A stretch of 64,000 bases of DNA from Microbulbifer litoralis. GTDB lineage: Bacteria; Pseudomonadota; Gammaproteobacteria; Pseudomonadales; Cellvibrionaceae. Made by a program: the position numbers and the translations under genes. The stretch covers positions 1-64,000 of the forward strand of contig NZ_JALKCV010000001.1 in assembly GCF_023634065.1 (NCBI RefSeq), given 5' to 3'. Position 1 is the first letter of the stretch. Each line of letters opens with the position of its first letter. A model generated the notes under the pieces. The model saw only the letters and a program-made list of their open reading frames with translations. It was not told the origin of the DNA and did not search any database. Shown here in pieces: positions 45,903 to 58,100 of the stretch.

Positions 45903-48029
45903 ATGTTTGACGACCAGGGATTCAGACGTATTCCGGACGGAATACAGAAAGACAATCTGAAAGACATTATCGAGACACGGGTAACCATTCACCCCCAGAG
46001 ATTGGCGAGTAACTTTCTGCACAACGGTGAAATCGACAGCCAGGACCCGTGCTCCTACGCGGAACTGGACTGGGCGGCGCGGAGAATCCTGCACTTACTG
46101 CACTCGGCAGGAGTCCAGCAGGGCGACAGGGTTCTTTTGCTGTTTCCCGCCGGAAACCGTTTCATCCAGGCATTCATCGCCTGCATATACGGCGGCATCG
46201 TCGCGGTACCCGCAGCCCTGCCGGGACGCAAGGATGCCGATTGGCAACGGGTGTACGGCATGGCACGCGACTGCGAGGCGGCGGCCATGCTCAGCAGCGG
46301 AGAGCAGTTCGCCAAACTCGAGTCGCGCTTCAGCCGGGAATACCGCAAGCGGCCGGATGGCAATCCCTTTTTGCGGATCGACGCCGACGGTGCTTTTTCC
46401 GGCAGCAGTGTCGCCGCCCGGACCGCGACCATCGCCGCCGGGGATCTCGCCTTTCTGCAATATACCTCCGGTTCTACCGGCGCACCAAAAGGTGTCATGG
46501 TCAGCCACGCCAACCTGCTACACAACCAGAGAGTTCTGCAGACCGGTTTCAAGAACGACGGCGATACCCGCTACGTTTCCTGGCTGCCACTGTTTCACGA
46601 TATGGGCCTGATCGGCTGTGCCCTGCAGTCGCTCTACCTCGGGGCACCGTTCAATTTCATGGCGCCGGCCGCGTTCCTGCAGCAGCCCCTGCGCTGGCTC
46701 AAGGCGATCGACCACTTCGGCGCAACCACCAGCGGCGCGCCGAATTTCGCCTACGCGCTCTGCGCCGACCGCTACTCGCCGACGGATTGCCGCAACCTGC
46801 AGCTGGATTCCTGGCGCTGCGCCTTCAATGGCGCCGAACCGGTACGGCCGTCCACGCTGGAGAAGTTCCGGACAGCCTATTCACCCCACGGTTACCGGGA
46901 GGACGCCATGCTTCCCTGCTACGGCCTCGCCGAGGGCGTGCTGATGGTATCGGGCAACGCCGACATTCGCGTACCGACACTGCTCGACCTGGATCGCGAA
47001 GGCTACCTCAAAGGGGAAATAAAGAAAGCGAGCAGTGGACGTCCCGAGACCACAATGGTCGGGGTGGGCCAGGTCGTCGGCGATCAACAGGTGGTCATCG
47101 TCGACCCGGACACCCGCCGGCGCACCGACGGCGATCACATCGGCGAAATCTGGCTGCACGGCGGCAGCGTCGCCGCCGGGTATTGGGGCAAGACACAGGA
47201 AACACGGGCAACCTTCCAGGCTGCCATCGAGGGCGAATCCCCCGACAGAACCTACCTGCGCACCGGCGACTCCGGTTTCCTCGACGCGCGCGGCGAGCTC
47301 TATATTACCGCCCGTATCAAAGACACCATCATTGTCAACGGCCGGAACTATTTTCCACAGGATATAGAACTGGTGGTCGAACAGGCCGACCCGGCCCTGA
47401 AACCCGGCGGCAGCGCCGTGTTCAGTATCGACCGCGAGGGCGAAGAGCGGATCGTTGTGGTTCAGGAAATACACCGAACCGCCCTGAAAAGCTATCGCGC
47501 CGATTCAGTCATCAAGGCAATCCGCGCTGCGGTGGCCAGAGAGTGCGAACTCAACGTCTACGACGTCTGCCTGCTGCGCCCCACGACCCTGCTGAAAACC
47601 ACCAGCGGAAAAGTGCAACGCCAGCGCAACAAACAGGCCTACCTGCAGGGCGAGCTCAGCCTGCTCGACCAACTGCGGCAGGCACCGGCGGCGGAGCCGC
47701 CACAGGCAGCCGATGCCGACGCGATACTGCAGGCAATTCGCGACTACTGCCAGCAACACCTGGAAACCACCGCGTCGGTTGAAGCCGACGAGCTGTTTAT
47801 CGATGTCGGCCTGACTTCCGTGGATGCCGTGGGCCTGGCCGAATACCTGAGCCGGCAGTTGCAACGCCCGGTGGATGCGGCCCTGTTCTGGCAGTACCCG
47901 GAAGTCGGCGACTTCTGCAGCGTACTCGGCAACACCGCACACCCGGCACCGCATACCGCAGCCGATCGGGACCTGGAACAGTTGTCGGGCACCGAATTGC
48001 GCCGACAGCTGGAACGGGAACTGTCGTGA
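45903..48029 (+). CDS. Fatty acyl-AMP ligase with C-terminal acyl carrier domain (loading protein)
   Basis: Activates a fatty acid as acyl-adenylate and loads it on its own carrier domain to start the assembly line. 708 residues. The adenylating domain (about 10-590) has YTSGSTGAPKGVMVSHAN near 187, the FAAL-typical SWLPLFHDMGLIG, and YITARIKDTIIVNGRNYFPQDIE. The ACP domain (about 605-685) has its phosphopantetheine serine at Ser639 in DVGLTSVDAV. The start is taken as the ATG at 45903, preceded by a GGGGCGGG purine-rich site; a TTG 24 bases upstream lacks one. The next gene begins 19 bp after the stop, indicating one operon. Confidence 0.93.
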   Translation: MFDDQGFRRIPDGIQKDNLKDIIETRVTIHPQRLASNFLHNGEIDSQDPCSYAELDWAARRILHLLHSAGVQQGDRVLLLFPAGNRFIQAFIACIYGGIVAVPAALPGRKDADWQRVYGMARDCEAAAMLSSGEQFAKLESRFSREYRKRPDGNPFLRIDADGAFSGSSVAARTATIAAGDLAFLQYTSGSTGAPKGVMVSHANLLHNQRVLQTGFKNDGDTRYVSWLPLFHDMGLIGCALQSLYLGAPFNFMAPAAFLQQPLRWLKAIDHFGATTSGAPNFAYALCADRYSPTDCRNLQLDSWRCAFNGAEPVRPSTLEKFRTAYSPHGYREDAMLPCYGLAEGVLMVSGNADIRVPTLLDLDREGYLKGEIKKASSGRPETTMVGVGQVVGDQQVVIVDPDTRRRTDGDHIGEIWLHGGSVAAGYWGKTQETRATFQAAIEGESPDRTYLRTGDSGFLDARGELYITARIKDTIIVNGRNYFPQDIELVVEQADPALKPGGSAVFSIDREGEERIVVVQEIHRTALKSYRADSVIKAIRAAVARECELNVYDVCLLRPTTLLKTTSGKVQRQRNKQAYLQGELSLLDQLRQAPAAEPPQAADADAILQAIRDYCQQHLETTASVEADELFIDVGLTSVDAVGLAEYLSRQLQRPVDAALFWQYPEVGDFCSVLGNTAHPAPHTAADRDLEQLSGTELRRQLERELS

Positions 48030-48048
48030 CGACTGCGGAGCCAAGGCC

Positions 48049-51000
48049 ATGAAAGAAAGTACAGACACCGACCAGTTACTGAAAAAACTCTACCGCCGGC
48101 TGCAGCAGCTGCAACAGGAAAACAGCCGGCTGAAACAGGATCAACAATCGGCAATCGCCGTGATCGGCATCGGCTGTCGGCTTCCCTGCGGGGTGGATTC
48201 CCTCGGGCAGCTGTCGCACCAGCTGCGCGCCGGCCGGCCCTGGCATACCGGCGATATGAGTGCCCGCCTCGGCGAGGCCGGTGGCGACTGGCAAAGCCCT
48301 TTGGTGCAGGACGTCGACCAGTTCGATCCCGGCTTTTTCTCCATTTCCGAACAGGAGGCAGCGGAACTGGACCCGCAACAGCGACTGTTGCTGGAGACCG
48401 CCTACTGGTCGCTGGCCGATGCCGGCTATACGCGCGTGGCGGTCAAGGGGCAGCCCCTGGGCGTATTCGTGGGAATGAGCAGTGACGACTACCAGCTGCA
48501 CACCATTGCCTCCGGCGGCGACAACGCCATCAACGGTTTCAACACGCTGGGTACGGCGCGCAGCGTCGCCGCCGGGCGCATCGCCTACAGCTTCGACCTG
48601 CGCGGTCCGGCCATGCAGGTGGATACCGCCTGCTCCTCGTCCCTGATGGCGGTGCACCTGGCCTGCCAGAGCCTGCAGCGGGGCGAGGCGACCATGGCTC
48701 TGGCCGGCGGTGTGAACCTGCTGCTCTCGGAAGAGACCTTCGCCACCCGCGAGGCGCTGGGTGCGCTCTCGTCCAGGGGGCGCTGCCAGACCTTCTCCGA
48801 CTGCGCCGACGGCTACGCCCGCAGCGAGGGCTGCGCCATGCTGTTGCTGAAACCGCTGGCCGAGGCGCGCGCCGACGGCGATCGCATTCAGGCAGTGATT
48901 CACGCCAGCGTCGCCAATCACGACGGTCGCAGCAACGGCCTGACCGCGCCCAGCGGCCGTGCCCAGCGGGAACTGCTCGAGTCGCTGCTGCGCCAGGCCG
49001 GGCGCGAGCCCGGCGAGATCGACTATGTGGAAACCCACGGCACCGGTACCCGCCTGGGCGATCCCATCGAGCTGCATGCCATCGGCGATGTACTCGCCCG
49101 CGAGCGCGGGACACCGCTGCGCCTGGGCGCCCTGAAGAGCCAGCTGGGCCACCTGGAAGCCGCCGCCGGCGCAGCGGCGATGCTGCGCGTCACCGCCATG
49201 CTGAAAGACGGGCACTTCTACCCCGACCCGCCGGTGGAAGATCGCAACCAACTGATCCACTGGCACAAGTACCAGTGGGAACTGCTGGCGGCACAGCAAC
49301 CCTGGCGGCGCAGCGGCCCGCCGCGCCTGGCGGCGATCAACGCTTTCGGGCTCAGCGGCACCAATGTCAGCCTGCTGTTGGGCGATCCCGAAACGGACAG
49401 CGCGCCGGATCACCCGGCCGCGATCCACGCCGGACCCGGGACACTGCTGTGTGTCTCCGCCCCCACCCGCGCCGGGCTGATCGACAACCTAGCGGCCTGG
49501 GAGGCGGCACTCGGGCGCAGCGACGACCTGCCCGCCCTGCTGCGCAGCAGCTGCGTACACCGGGATCATTTCGCCCAACGGTTCGCCTGCAGCGGCGACA
49601 GCGCGGACGAACTGATCGGACAAATCCGCTCCGCACTGCGACTGTCCCCGCCCGAAAACGGCTCCGCAAAACGCTGGCGTTTTGACTTCCCGGAACTGGC
49701 GCTGGCACCCGCGGAAGCCCGGTCGACACTCGAGTATTACCTGCGCTGGCCACTGTTCCGACAGGCTATCCAGCCCCTGCAGGAACAGCTCGCCGACGCC
49801 GGCCACGCACCCGGCGAGCCCGCCGACCTGCTACTGCAATACGGGCTGGCGACCACCTGGCGCAATCTCGGCCTGCAGCCGGAATATCTTTGCGCCAGCG
49901 GCCGCGGGGCACTGGCGGCCGCCCTGTTCGCCGAAATACTGACGCCGCAACAGCTGTCGCAGTGGCTCGATGGGGACACGGCGCCCGGGACACTGGCCAC
50001 AGGCCGCTACCCGATCCTGTGGGCCGGCAGCGATACCCCGACAAAACACGCGCGGATCGACGACATCGATGCCGCCCGCCACCGCTCGATCGCGCCCCCA
50101 CCGGCGCCCGCGGACTGCGCCGTGCTGGCGCTGGCGACCCGGCCGGCCACAGCGGATATCGTCGCCTTCCCCGAAACCGCCGACCTGGACAGCTGGCTGC
50201 AGCGGGGCTTCAACCGGCAACTGGGTCTCGCCTACCGTTTGGGGGCATCGCTGGACTGGTCGCGCATCTACCCGCAATCGCGCCGGCAAACGCCGACGGC
50301 ACCCAACTTCGCCTTCCAGCGCCGTCGCCTCTGGACCCGCGCGAGTCGCCGCGACAGCGACCGGCCACCAACACAACCGGCCGCCTACGAGCGACAGTGG
50401 CAGGCCGTTGCCGGCGCCGCGAATCCTACCGCCGCCAGCCAGCTGGTACTGCTGCTGCCGGAACGCCTGCCCCCGGGCTCCCCCATCGCCGAATGGCAAT
50501 CCCGTGCGGAGATCGAATGCCTGCCCGCCGGGGCCCTGGACACGGATAGCGCGCGCGCCCTCGCGCAGCGCTGGCCCGATGGTTTCAGCCTGGTGGACCT
50601 GCGCTGCTACCACACGGATCCGCAGGACTACTGCCCCGAGCGGGCCGCGGCCCTGCTGCAACAGGTGATCGCCAGCGTGCAGCAACTGCTGCCGTGGCGC
50701 GCCCGCTACCACCTGTGCCTGCCGCTCGCCGACGGCGCCGATGCGGACGGCGACAACCTCTACTGGTCGCCCCTGCGGGCCTGCCTGCGCACCGCCAGCC
50801 ACGAACACCCGGAGCATATCGGCTCCCTGCTCTACTGCGCCGAACAGCAACTGGCACAGGGGCTGGCACAGCTGCCCCAGTGGCCCGACTTCGAGTGCCT
50901 GTGGCTCGACGGCGGACAGCTGCGCGCCGAGCGGCTGCTGCCCGCAGCGCCGCCCGCGCCCGAAGAGGCGACCGCGAAGGCGCCGCCGGCGGTCTGGATT

Positions 51001-52152
51001 GTCGGCGGCCTCGGAGGGCTGGGCCTGGCCCTGGCCCGCAGCTGTGCGCGCCAGGGGGTGCGCCGGCTGGTGCTGAGCGGCAGGCGCAACCGGGTCACGC
51101 CGGATGCGGCCAAAATCCTGGACGAGTTGCGCCGCGCCGGAGTGGAGATTGCAGTGGAATCCCTCGACATTACCGATGCGGCGGCAGTGGAGCACTTCGC
51201 CAGCCGCTTCGGCCACGACCTGCCAGCGGTCACGGCCGTGGTCCACGCCGCCGGCACTTCGGCGCTGTGCGATTTCCGCGACCTCGACGCCGATGCGATC
51301 CAGCGGATCTGCGCCGCAAAGATCGCCGGTGCCTGGAACCTGCACCGTCTCGGCGAGCACTACCCCTTCGAGCACTTCGTGCTCTATTCCTCCATTTCCT
51401 CTGTCTGGGGCAGTGCCGGGCTGGCGCACTACGCGGCCGCCAACGGTTTCCTCGACGGCCTGGTGCACCTGCGCCAGCGGCGCGGATTGCCAGCCGTGGG
51501 GATCAACTGGGGCCCCTGGGCCGAGGTGGGCATGGCCGCCGCCGGCGAGCTGCCGGATACCCGCGCCTGGGGCCTGCAGCCGATGCCGGCGGCATCGCTG
51601 GAGCCCTGGCTGCAGGCCATCTGGCAGCGCCCACAGTGGCAGCAGCTCGTCTGCGACCTGGTGCCGGACACCTTCCGCGCGGCCCTGGAGGCCCGCCACC
51701 GGGTTCCGCTGCTGTCGCCCCTGTTCGGCGAACAGGTGGCGACCGGCGACGCGCCGGCGGCACCGGCACCAGAGGTGCTGCCGTTCTCGGAACTGCGGGG
51801 CAAGGCGCGCTCACAGGCGATCTCCGGCACGGTCGAGGAGCATGTGCGGAAAGTGCTCAAGGGACAGCAACCGGCCCGCTTCGACCGGCGCCAGCCACTG
51901 CAGGAAATGGGCATCGACTCACTGATGGCGGTGGATGTCACCAGCACCCTGTCGGCGTTTTTCGGTGTGAAGCTGCCCGCCACCCTGATCTTTGACTACC
52001 CCTCGGCCGGCGCCATCGCCGACTTTATCGAATCCAGTTTCTACCCGCAGACAGAGGCAGAAGAGCTGACCGCCGACGAGCGCGCGGCACTGTCGCAAAT
52101 GCTGCGGGACATGCCCGCCGAGTTGATGGAACAAATTGACGAAGCCTCTTGA
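48049..52152 (+). CDS. Type I polyketide synthase module KS-(degenerate AT)-KR-ACP
   Basis: A 1367-residue polyketide module. The N-terminal helix (residues 5-33) looks like a docking coiled coil. The ketosynthase (about 36-460) is intact: Cys195 in DTACSSSL, His330 in HGTGT, His368 in QLGHLE. The region 480-770 aligns with a KS-AT linker, an acyltransferase remnant and the post-AT linker (FAFQRRRLW). In it, GHSxG reads ASGRG, with Gly618 in the serine's place, GQGSQ is gone and no HAFH appears. The ketoreductase (about 775-1165) has GGLGGLGLA and Tyr1128/Asn1132. The ACP serine is Ser1291 in MGIDSLMA. It presumably extends the FAAL-loaded acyl chain with malonate and reduces it. Confidence 0.93.
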   Translation: MKESTDTDQLLKKLYRRLQQLQQENSRLKQDQQSAIAVIGIGCRLPCGVDSLGQLSHQLRAGRPWHTGDMSARLGEAGGDWQSPLVQDVDQFDPGFFSISEQEAAELDPQQRLLLETAYWSLADAGYTRVAVKGQPLGVFVGMSSDDYQLHTIASGGDNAINGFNTLGTARSVAAGRIAYSFDLRGPAMQVDTACSSSLMAVHLACQSLQRGEATMALAGGVNLLLSEETFATREALGALSSRGRCQTFSDCADGYARSEGCAMLLLKPLAEARADGDRIQAVIHASVANHDGRSNGLTAPSGRAQRELLESLLRQAGREPGEIDYVETHGTGTRLGDPIELHAIGDVLARERGTPLRLGALKSQLGHLEAAAGAAAMLRVTAMLKDGHFYPDPPVEDRNQLIHWHKYQWELLAAQQPWRRSGPPRLAAINAFGLSGTNVSLLLGDPETDSAPDHPAAIHAGPGTLLCVSAPTRAGLIDNLAAWEAALGRSDDLPALLRSSCVHRDHFAQRFACSGDSADELIGQIRSALRLSPPENGSAKRWRFDFPELALAPAEARSTLEYYLRWPLFRQAIQPLQEQLADAGHAPGEPADLLLQYGLATTWRNLGLQPEYLCASGRGALAAALFAEILTPQQLSQWLDGDTAPGTLATGRYPILWAGSDTPTKHARIDDIDAARHRSIAPPPAPADCAVLALATRPATADIVAFPETADLDSWLQRGFNRQLGLAYRLGASLDWSRIYPQSRRQTPTAPNFAFQRRRLWTRASRRDSDRPPTQPAAYERQWQAVAGAANPTAASQLVLLLPERLPPGSPIAEWQSRAEIECLPAGALDTDSARALAQRWPDGFSLVDLRCYHTDPQDYCPERAAALLQQVIASVQQLLPWRARYHLCLPLADGADADGDNLYWSPLRACLRTASHEHPEHIGSLLYCAEQQLAQGLAQLPQWPDFECLWLDGGQLRAERLLPAAPPAPEEATAKAPPAVWIVGGLGGLGLALARSCARQGVRRLVLSGRRNRVTPDAAKILDELRRAGVEIAVESLDITDAAAVEHFASRFGHDLPAVTAVVHAAGTSALCDFRDLDADAIQRICAAKIAGAWNLHRLGEHYPFEHFVLYSSISSVWGSAGLAHYAAANGFLDGLVHLRQRRGLPAVGINWGPWAEVGMAAAGELPDTRAWGLQPMPAASLEPWLQAIWQRPQWQQLVCDLVPDTFRAALEARHRVPLLSPLFGEQVATGDAPAAPAPEVLPFSELRGKARSQAISGTVEEHVRKVLKGQQPARFDRRQPLQEMGIDSLMAVDVTSTLSAFFGVKLPATLIFDYPSAGAIADFIESSFYPQTEAEELTADERAALSQMLRDMPAELMEQIDEAS

Positions 52153-52179
52153 ACGACCACATGAGCACAAGGAACCAGC

Positions 52180-55100
52180 GTGAACAGCATCGATAAGTTA
52201 TCCAAGGGCCAGCTGCTGAAACTGCTCGCCCGGCAACAGGAAAAACTCGCTACCGTGCAGCCGCAGGCAACTGCGGATATCGCCATCGTCGGCATGGATT
52301 GCCGCCTGCCGGGACACAGCGACGACCCGGAGCGTTTCTGGAACCTGCTGGAATCCGGCCGCGACGGCGTCAGCGACGACACCGCCGCCCGCTGGGATCC
52401 GGCCACCTACCTGGGCGGGCCCCGGGAGCCGCAGAAAAGCTACAGCCTCAGCGCCGGCGTGGTGGACGGCGTGGACCAGTTCGACCCGCAGTTCTTCGGT
52501 ATCTCGCCGCGCGAGGCGGAGACCATGGACCCCCAGCAACGCCTGGCACTGGAGACCAGCTGGCGCGCGCTGGAACACGCCGGCATCGCCGCCGACACCC
52601 TGTCCGGATCCGGCACCGGCGTGTTCATGGGAGTGGGCGACAACGAATACATGCAGCACTGCTACGCCGCCGGTTCCGACGACAACAGCGGCCACGTGGC
52701 CAGCAGCAACGCACTGAACGTGATCGCCGGGCGCATTGCCTACAGCCTGGGACTGCGGGGCCCCAGCCTGGTGGTGGACACCGCCTGCTCCTCCTCCCTG
52801 GTGGCGGTACACCTGGCCTGCCAGAGCCTGCGCAATGGCGAGAGCGAACTGGCCATCGCCGGCGGTGTGAACGTGCTGGTGTCCGCCGATACCTTTGTCT
52901 CCCTGTCCAAGGCCAACATGCTGTCCCCGAGTGGCCGCTGCCGCACCTTCTCCGGTGACGCCGACGGCTACGTCCGCGCCGAGGGCTGCGGCGCCGTGGT
53001 GCTGAAACGCCTGGCGGACGCAGAGCGCGACGGCGATCGCATTCTGGCGGTCATCCGCGGTTCGGCGGTCAACCAGGACGGCCGCAGCAGCAGCCTCACC
53101 GCCCCCAACGGGCCCGCCCAGGAAGAGGTCATCCGCGCCGCGCTGGACAGCGCCGGGGTGACGCCGCAGGACATCCAGCTGGTGGAGACCCACGGCACCG
53201 GCACCGCACTGGGCGACCCGATCGAGGTCCAGGCGCTGGACAGGATCTACGGGCGGCACCACAGCGCCGAACACCCGCTCTACCTGGGTGCGCTGAAATC
53301 CAATATCGGCCACGCGGAGTCGGCGGCCGGGATCGCCGCGCTGATCAAGGTGGTGCTGTGCCTACAGCACCGGAAGATCCCGCCGAACCTCCACTGCGGC
53401 GACTGGAACGACAAGATCGACGCCGACCGGTCGCGCCTGGCACTGCCGGCCGAGATCACCGACTGGCCGGAGAGCGACCGCGCCACGGCCGCCATCAGCG
53501 CCTTCGGCTTCAGCGGCACCAACGCCCATATGATCGTCGCCGCGCCGGAATCGCAGCAGCGGGAAACGCAGGCCGGCGAGCCGCATGCGCTGCCCATCGT
53601 CGTCTCGGCCCGCAGCCGCGAGGCACTGCAATCACTGCTGCAAGGCTATTGCCAACTGCTCGGCCAGCGCGAAGTTTCCGTGGCGACCTTCGCCCGCACC
53701 CTGGCGCGCGGGCGCAACCACTATCCCCACCGCGCGGCCTTCCACGCCGGCAGCTGTGCGGAACTGCGCGAGCAGATGGCCGCGTCGCTGGCCGGCGACG
53801 GCGAGCCAACCGCCGACAACGGCGACGGCCCGCTGGCCTTTCTGTTTACCGGACAGGGCTCCCAGTATGCGGGCATGGGCGAGGCGCTGTACCGGGACAA
53901 TCGCGTTTTCAGCGCGGCACTGGACCACTGTGCCGTCGCCATGGAGGCACACCTGGACCGGCCGCTGACATCACTGCTGTGGGGGGAAGACAGCGGGCAA
54001 CTGGACGATACCCGCTACACCCAGCCGGCGCTGTTTGCCCTCGAGTACAGCCTCGCCAGGCTGTGGCTGTCACTGGGGATAGAGCCCGACTATGTGATGG
54101 GGCACAGCGTTGGCGAGTACGCCGCCGCCTGCATCGCCGGGGTTTTCAGCCTCGAAGACGCCGCCACCCTGATCTGCGCGCGCGGCCGGCTGATGGCGGC
54201 GCTGGACGAACCGGGCAAGATGCTCGCGGTACTGGCCCCCCGGGCCGAGGTGGAACCGCTGCTGCGCGCCGGCGAGCGCCTGTCGGTGGCGGCCTTCAAC
54301 GGCCCCGACAGCCTGGTGATCTCCGGCGCCGCGGATGCGATCGATCGCCTGGCCGGCGAGCTGGAGGCGCACAATGTCATGTGCCAGCCGCTGAATGTCT
54401 CCCACGCCTTCCACTCACCGCTGATGGAACCGATGCTGGCGGAGTTCCGCGCCGTGGCCGAGGGGCTCGAATACCGCGCGCCGCACTATGCCCTCATCTC
54501 CAATGTCACCGGTCGCGAGGAGCGCGAGCGGGTGCAGAGCGCCGAATACTGGGTGGAGCACGTCGCCGCGCCGGTCAATTTCCTCGGCGGCATGGAGCAC
54601 CTGGCCGCCGCCGGCGTCGGCGCCTACCTGGAAGTCGGGCCCAGTGCCACCCTGCTGGGCATGGGCCGTCGCTGTATCCAGGGGGAGTCGTCACTGTGGT
54701 TGCCCAGCCTGCGCCAGGGGCAGTGCTGGGAGCCCCTGTCCCAGGCCCTGGCCGGGCTCTACCGCAGCGGTCGCGACCTGGACTGGCGCGCACTCTTCCC
54801 GACCGGCGGCCCCGCACCGCTGGCGCTGCCCGGCCACCCGCTGCAGAAACAGCGTTTCTGGCTCGAGGGCGGTGCGCGCGCATCACTGCCGGCCCCGACG
54901 GCGGGACACCCATTACGGGGCCTGCACCTGCCGGTTCCCGACAGCGACGGCCACCTCTACATGGCCAACTGGCAGCCGCACACACCCGCCTACCTGGACC
55001 ACCACCGGCTCTATGGGCAGGTGGTGGTACCGGCCGCATCCCACGTCGCCATGATGCTGCTGGCGGCCACCGATACCTGTGGCCACAGCGACTTCGAGCT

Positions 55101-58100
55101 GCGCGACCTGCTGTTCCCGGAGGCCATTGCGATGGCGGACGGCGAGCTGGCGATGATGCAGCTCTATGTCCAGAAGTGCGAGGACGGTTACCGGCTGCAG
55201 CTCAGGCGCCTGCTCGAGGAGGGCAGCGCGCAGACACTGCACGCCGAGGGCCGCCTCGACACCGCCGCCGCGACACCGTCCAGCGAGGCGCAGCCGCGCT
55301 GGTTTGAATATCCCAGCAATCACGAACGCCATATTTCCGGCGACGAGTTCTACCGCGAGTTCTGGGACCAGGGCTACACCCTCGGCAGCGCTTTCTGCTG
55401 GATCGACGAGGGCTGGCAGCGGGGCCGGACGGTGGTCGCGCGCATGCGGGTTCCCGCGCTGCCCGACGGCGCAGACGACTACGGTCTCTACCCGGGGCTG
55501 ATCGACTCCTGCTTCCAGCTGATCGCCTGTTGCGCCAGCGGCGATAACACCCACCTCAACCGCGGCCGGATCTATATCCCCTTCACCGTGGAGCGCTTCC
55601 GCTATCTGAGCCCGGGCAGCAACAACCGCGACCTGTGGTGCGCCGCCACGCTGCGCGAATCCCCGGATCCGGACAGCCAACGCGTACTCGGCGATATCAC
55701 CCTGTTTACCGGCGACGGCCAGATCGTCGCCGAGATCGTCGGTTTCCAGGCGCGCGTCACCGACGAGCGGGGCCTGTTCCGGATGCTGCGCGCCGGCGCC
55801 CCGGCGCAGCCGCTGCTGACGCCCGAATGGCAGCCGCTCGTCACCGCGGACGACTACCGGTGGCCCGACGCCGACCGACCCTGGCTGGTGATCGGCGCCG
55901 CGTCGCTGCGCGACGACTTTGCCGCAATTGACCACGAGTACATCGACCCGCAGCATCTGGGTGCCGACCCGGAAAAGCTGGACAGCCAGTGGCGGGAACT
56001 GCTGCAGGCCGTCACCTCCACGCCCACCGGCGTCCTCTACCAGCCGGATACCGACGCCGGCCTGGAGCGGGAGGTCGCGCGCCTCGCCTCGCTGGTGCGG
56101 GTGCTGCAGGCGCGGTCGCTGCCCGGCGGGTTGGTATGCCTGACCCGCGGCGGCGCCATCGACCTGGGGATGCCGGTGCAACCGGCGGCATCGGCCCTGC
56201 CGGCACTGTTGCGCGTCGCCCGCAGCGAGGGCTCGACACTGCAGTGCCGGGCGATAGACCTGGCGACGGAATTCGACACCAGTGCGGCACTCTGCGAAGC
56301 GCTGGGCCGCGCCCTGGCGAGCGGCGCCGAGGAACTGGCACTGACCGCCGACGGACCGCACGCCATGGTTCTGCACAGCCGCCCGGTACCGGCGCCGGCG
56401 GCGCGCGAGATCCGCGGCAACTACGCCATTACCGGCGGGCTCGGCGGCCTGGGCCTGGCCGCGGCCGAATACCTGGCCGAGCGCGGCGCCACCGGTCTGT
56501 ACCTGCTGGGCCGCAGCGAGCCCGGCGAGGCGGTGCAGCGCTTTGCCGAACACTGCGCCCGGCGCCGGATCGCGGTCCACGCGGTGCGCTGCGATATCGC
56601 CGACGCCGCCGCGGTCGATGCCTGGGCGGCGGCGCTGCGCGCCGACGGTGTGCAACTGAACGGCCTGCTGCACGCCGCCGGAACCGTGCGCGACCAGCCA
56701 CTGGATGCACTCGATAAAGACAGCGTGGCGGCCGTACTGGCAGCCAAGGTACAGGGCACCGACAACCTGCTGCGGGCGCTGGCCGACCAGCCGCTGGAAC
56801 AGCTGGTGGGCTTTTCCTCCATGTCCGCCCTGCTCGGCACCCAGGGCCAGGCCGCCTACGCCGTGGCCAACAGTTACCTGAATGCGGCCCTCGGCAACCA
56901 CCCGGCCGGCAAGAGCCTGCTGTGGGGGCCCTGGGCGGATATCGGCATGGCCAGCCGCCTGGATCCGGCCGTGCAGCGCTACTACCGCGAGCGCGGCATT
57001 ACCGCCTTCGACCGCGACAGCGGCCTGGACGCTCTCGATCGCGCCCTGGCCCTGCCCCAGCAAGTGCAGGGGCTGATCCAGGTGGACTGGGCGCGCTACC
57101 TGGAAACCGAACCACCGCGGCAGCTGTTTGCCGAACTGCAGTCGCGGTTGCAGCCGGAAGACAGCGACGCCGACGATTGGCGACAGCTGCCACCGCAAGA
57201 GCGCGCCGATTACCTGCGGCGTGAGACATTGGCAACCGTGGCCCGGGCACTCGGCTGCCAGGCCGGGGCACTCGACGACCCGCAGCGGGAACTCACCGCC
57301 CTCGGGGTCGACTCGCTGATCGCGGTGGACCTGCGCAGCAAACTGCAGAAACGCTTCGGTGCCGATATCGCCATCGCCGACATGATGGGCGGCATGACGC
57401 TGGCGCAACTGCAGGAGTCGGCGCTGAAGAGCCAGGGCGCCCTGTCGCAGGCGGAGGAAACCGTACCGCTGGTACAGTCGGAATCCGAGCGCTTCCAGCC
57501 CTTCCCGATCACCGACATGCAGCAGGCCTACTGGATCGGTCGCACCGGGGTCTTCGACCTGGGCGGCATGTCGCTGCACGGCTACAAGGAAATCGAGAGC
57601 GAACAACTCGACCTGGCGCGCTTCGAAACCGCCTGGCAACGCCTGGTGAGCCGCCACGACATGCTGCGCGCCTGTATCCTGCCCAGCGGCGAACAGGTAG
57701 TGGCCGCGAGCGTCGAGCCCTACCGCATCCGCGTGAACGACCTGCGCCAGCTGGACCCGCAGGCGCGAGAGGAAGCGCTGCTCGCCACCCGCGAGGAAAT
57801 GTCCCACCAGGTACTGCCGCTGGAAACCTGGCCCGCTTTCGACCTGCGCGCGTCGCTGCTCGACGGCAACCGCGTGCGACTGCACCTGAGTGTGGACGGC
57901 ACCTTCCTGGATTTCCGCAGCTTCCTGATCCTGTTCCGCGAACTGATTCTGCTCTACCGGGAGCCGCAGCAGCCGCTGCCGGAACTGACGCTGACCTTCC
58001 GCGACTACCTGTTGACCCAGCGCGCCCAGGAGGGCACCGCCGCCTACCGGCGCAGCCTGGAATACTGGCAGCAGCGCATCCGCGATATCGCCCCGGCGCC

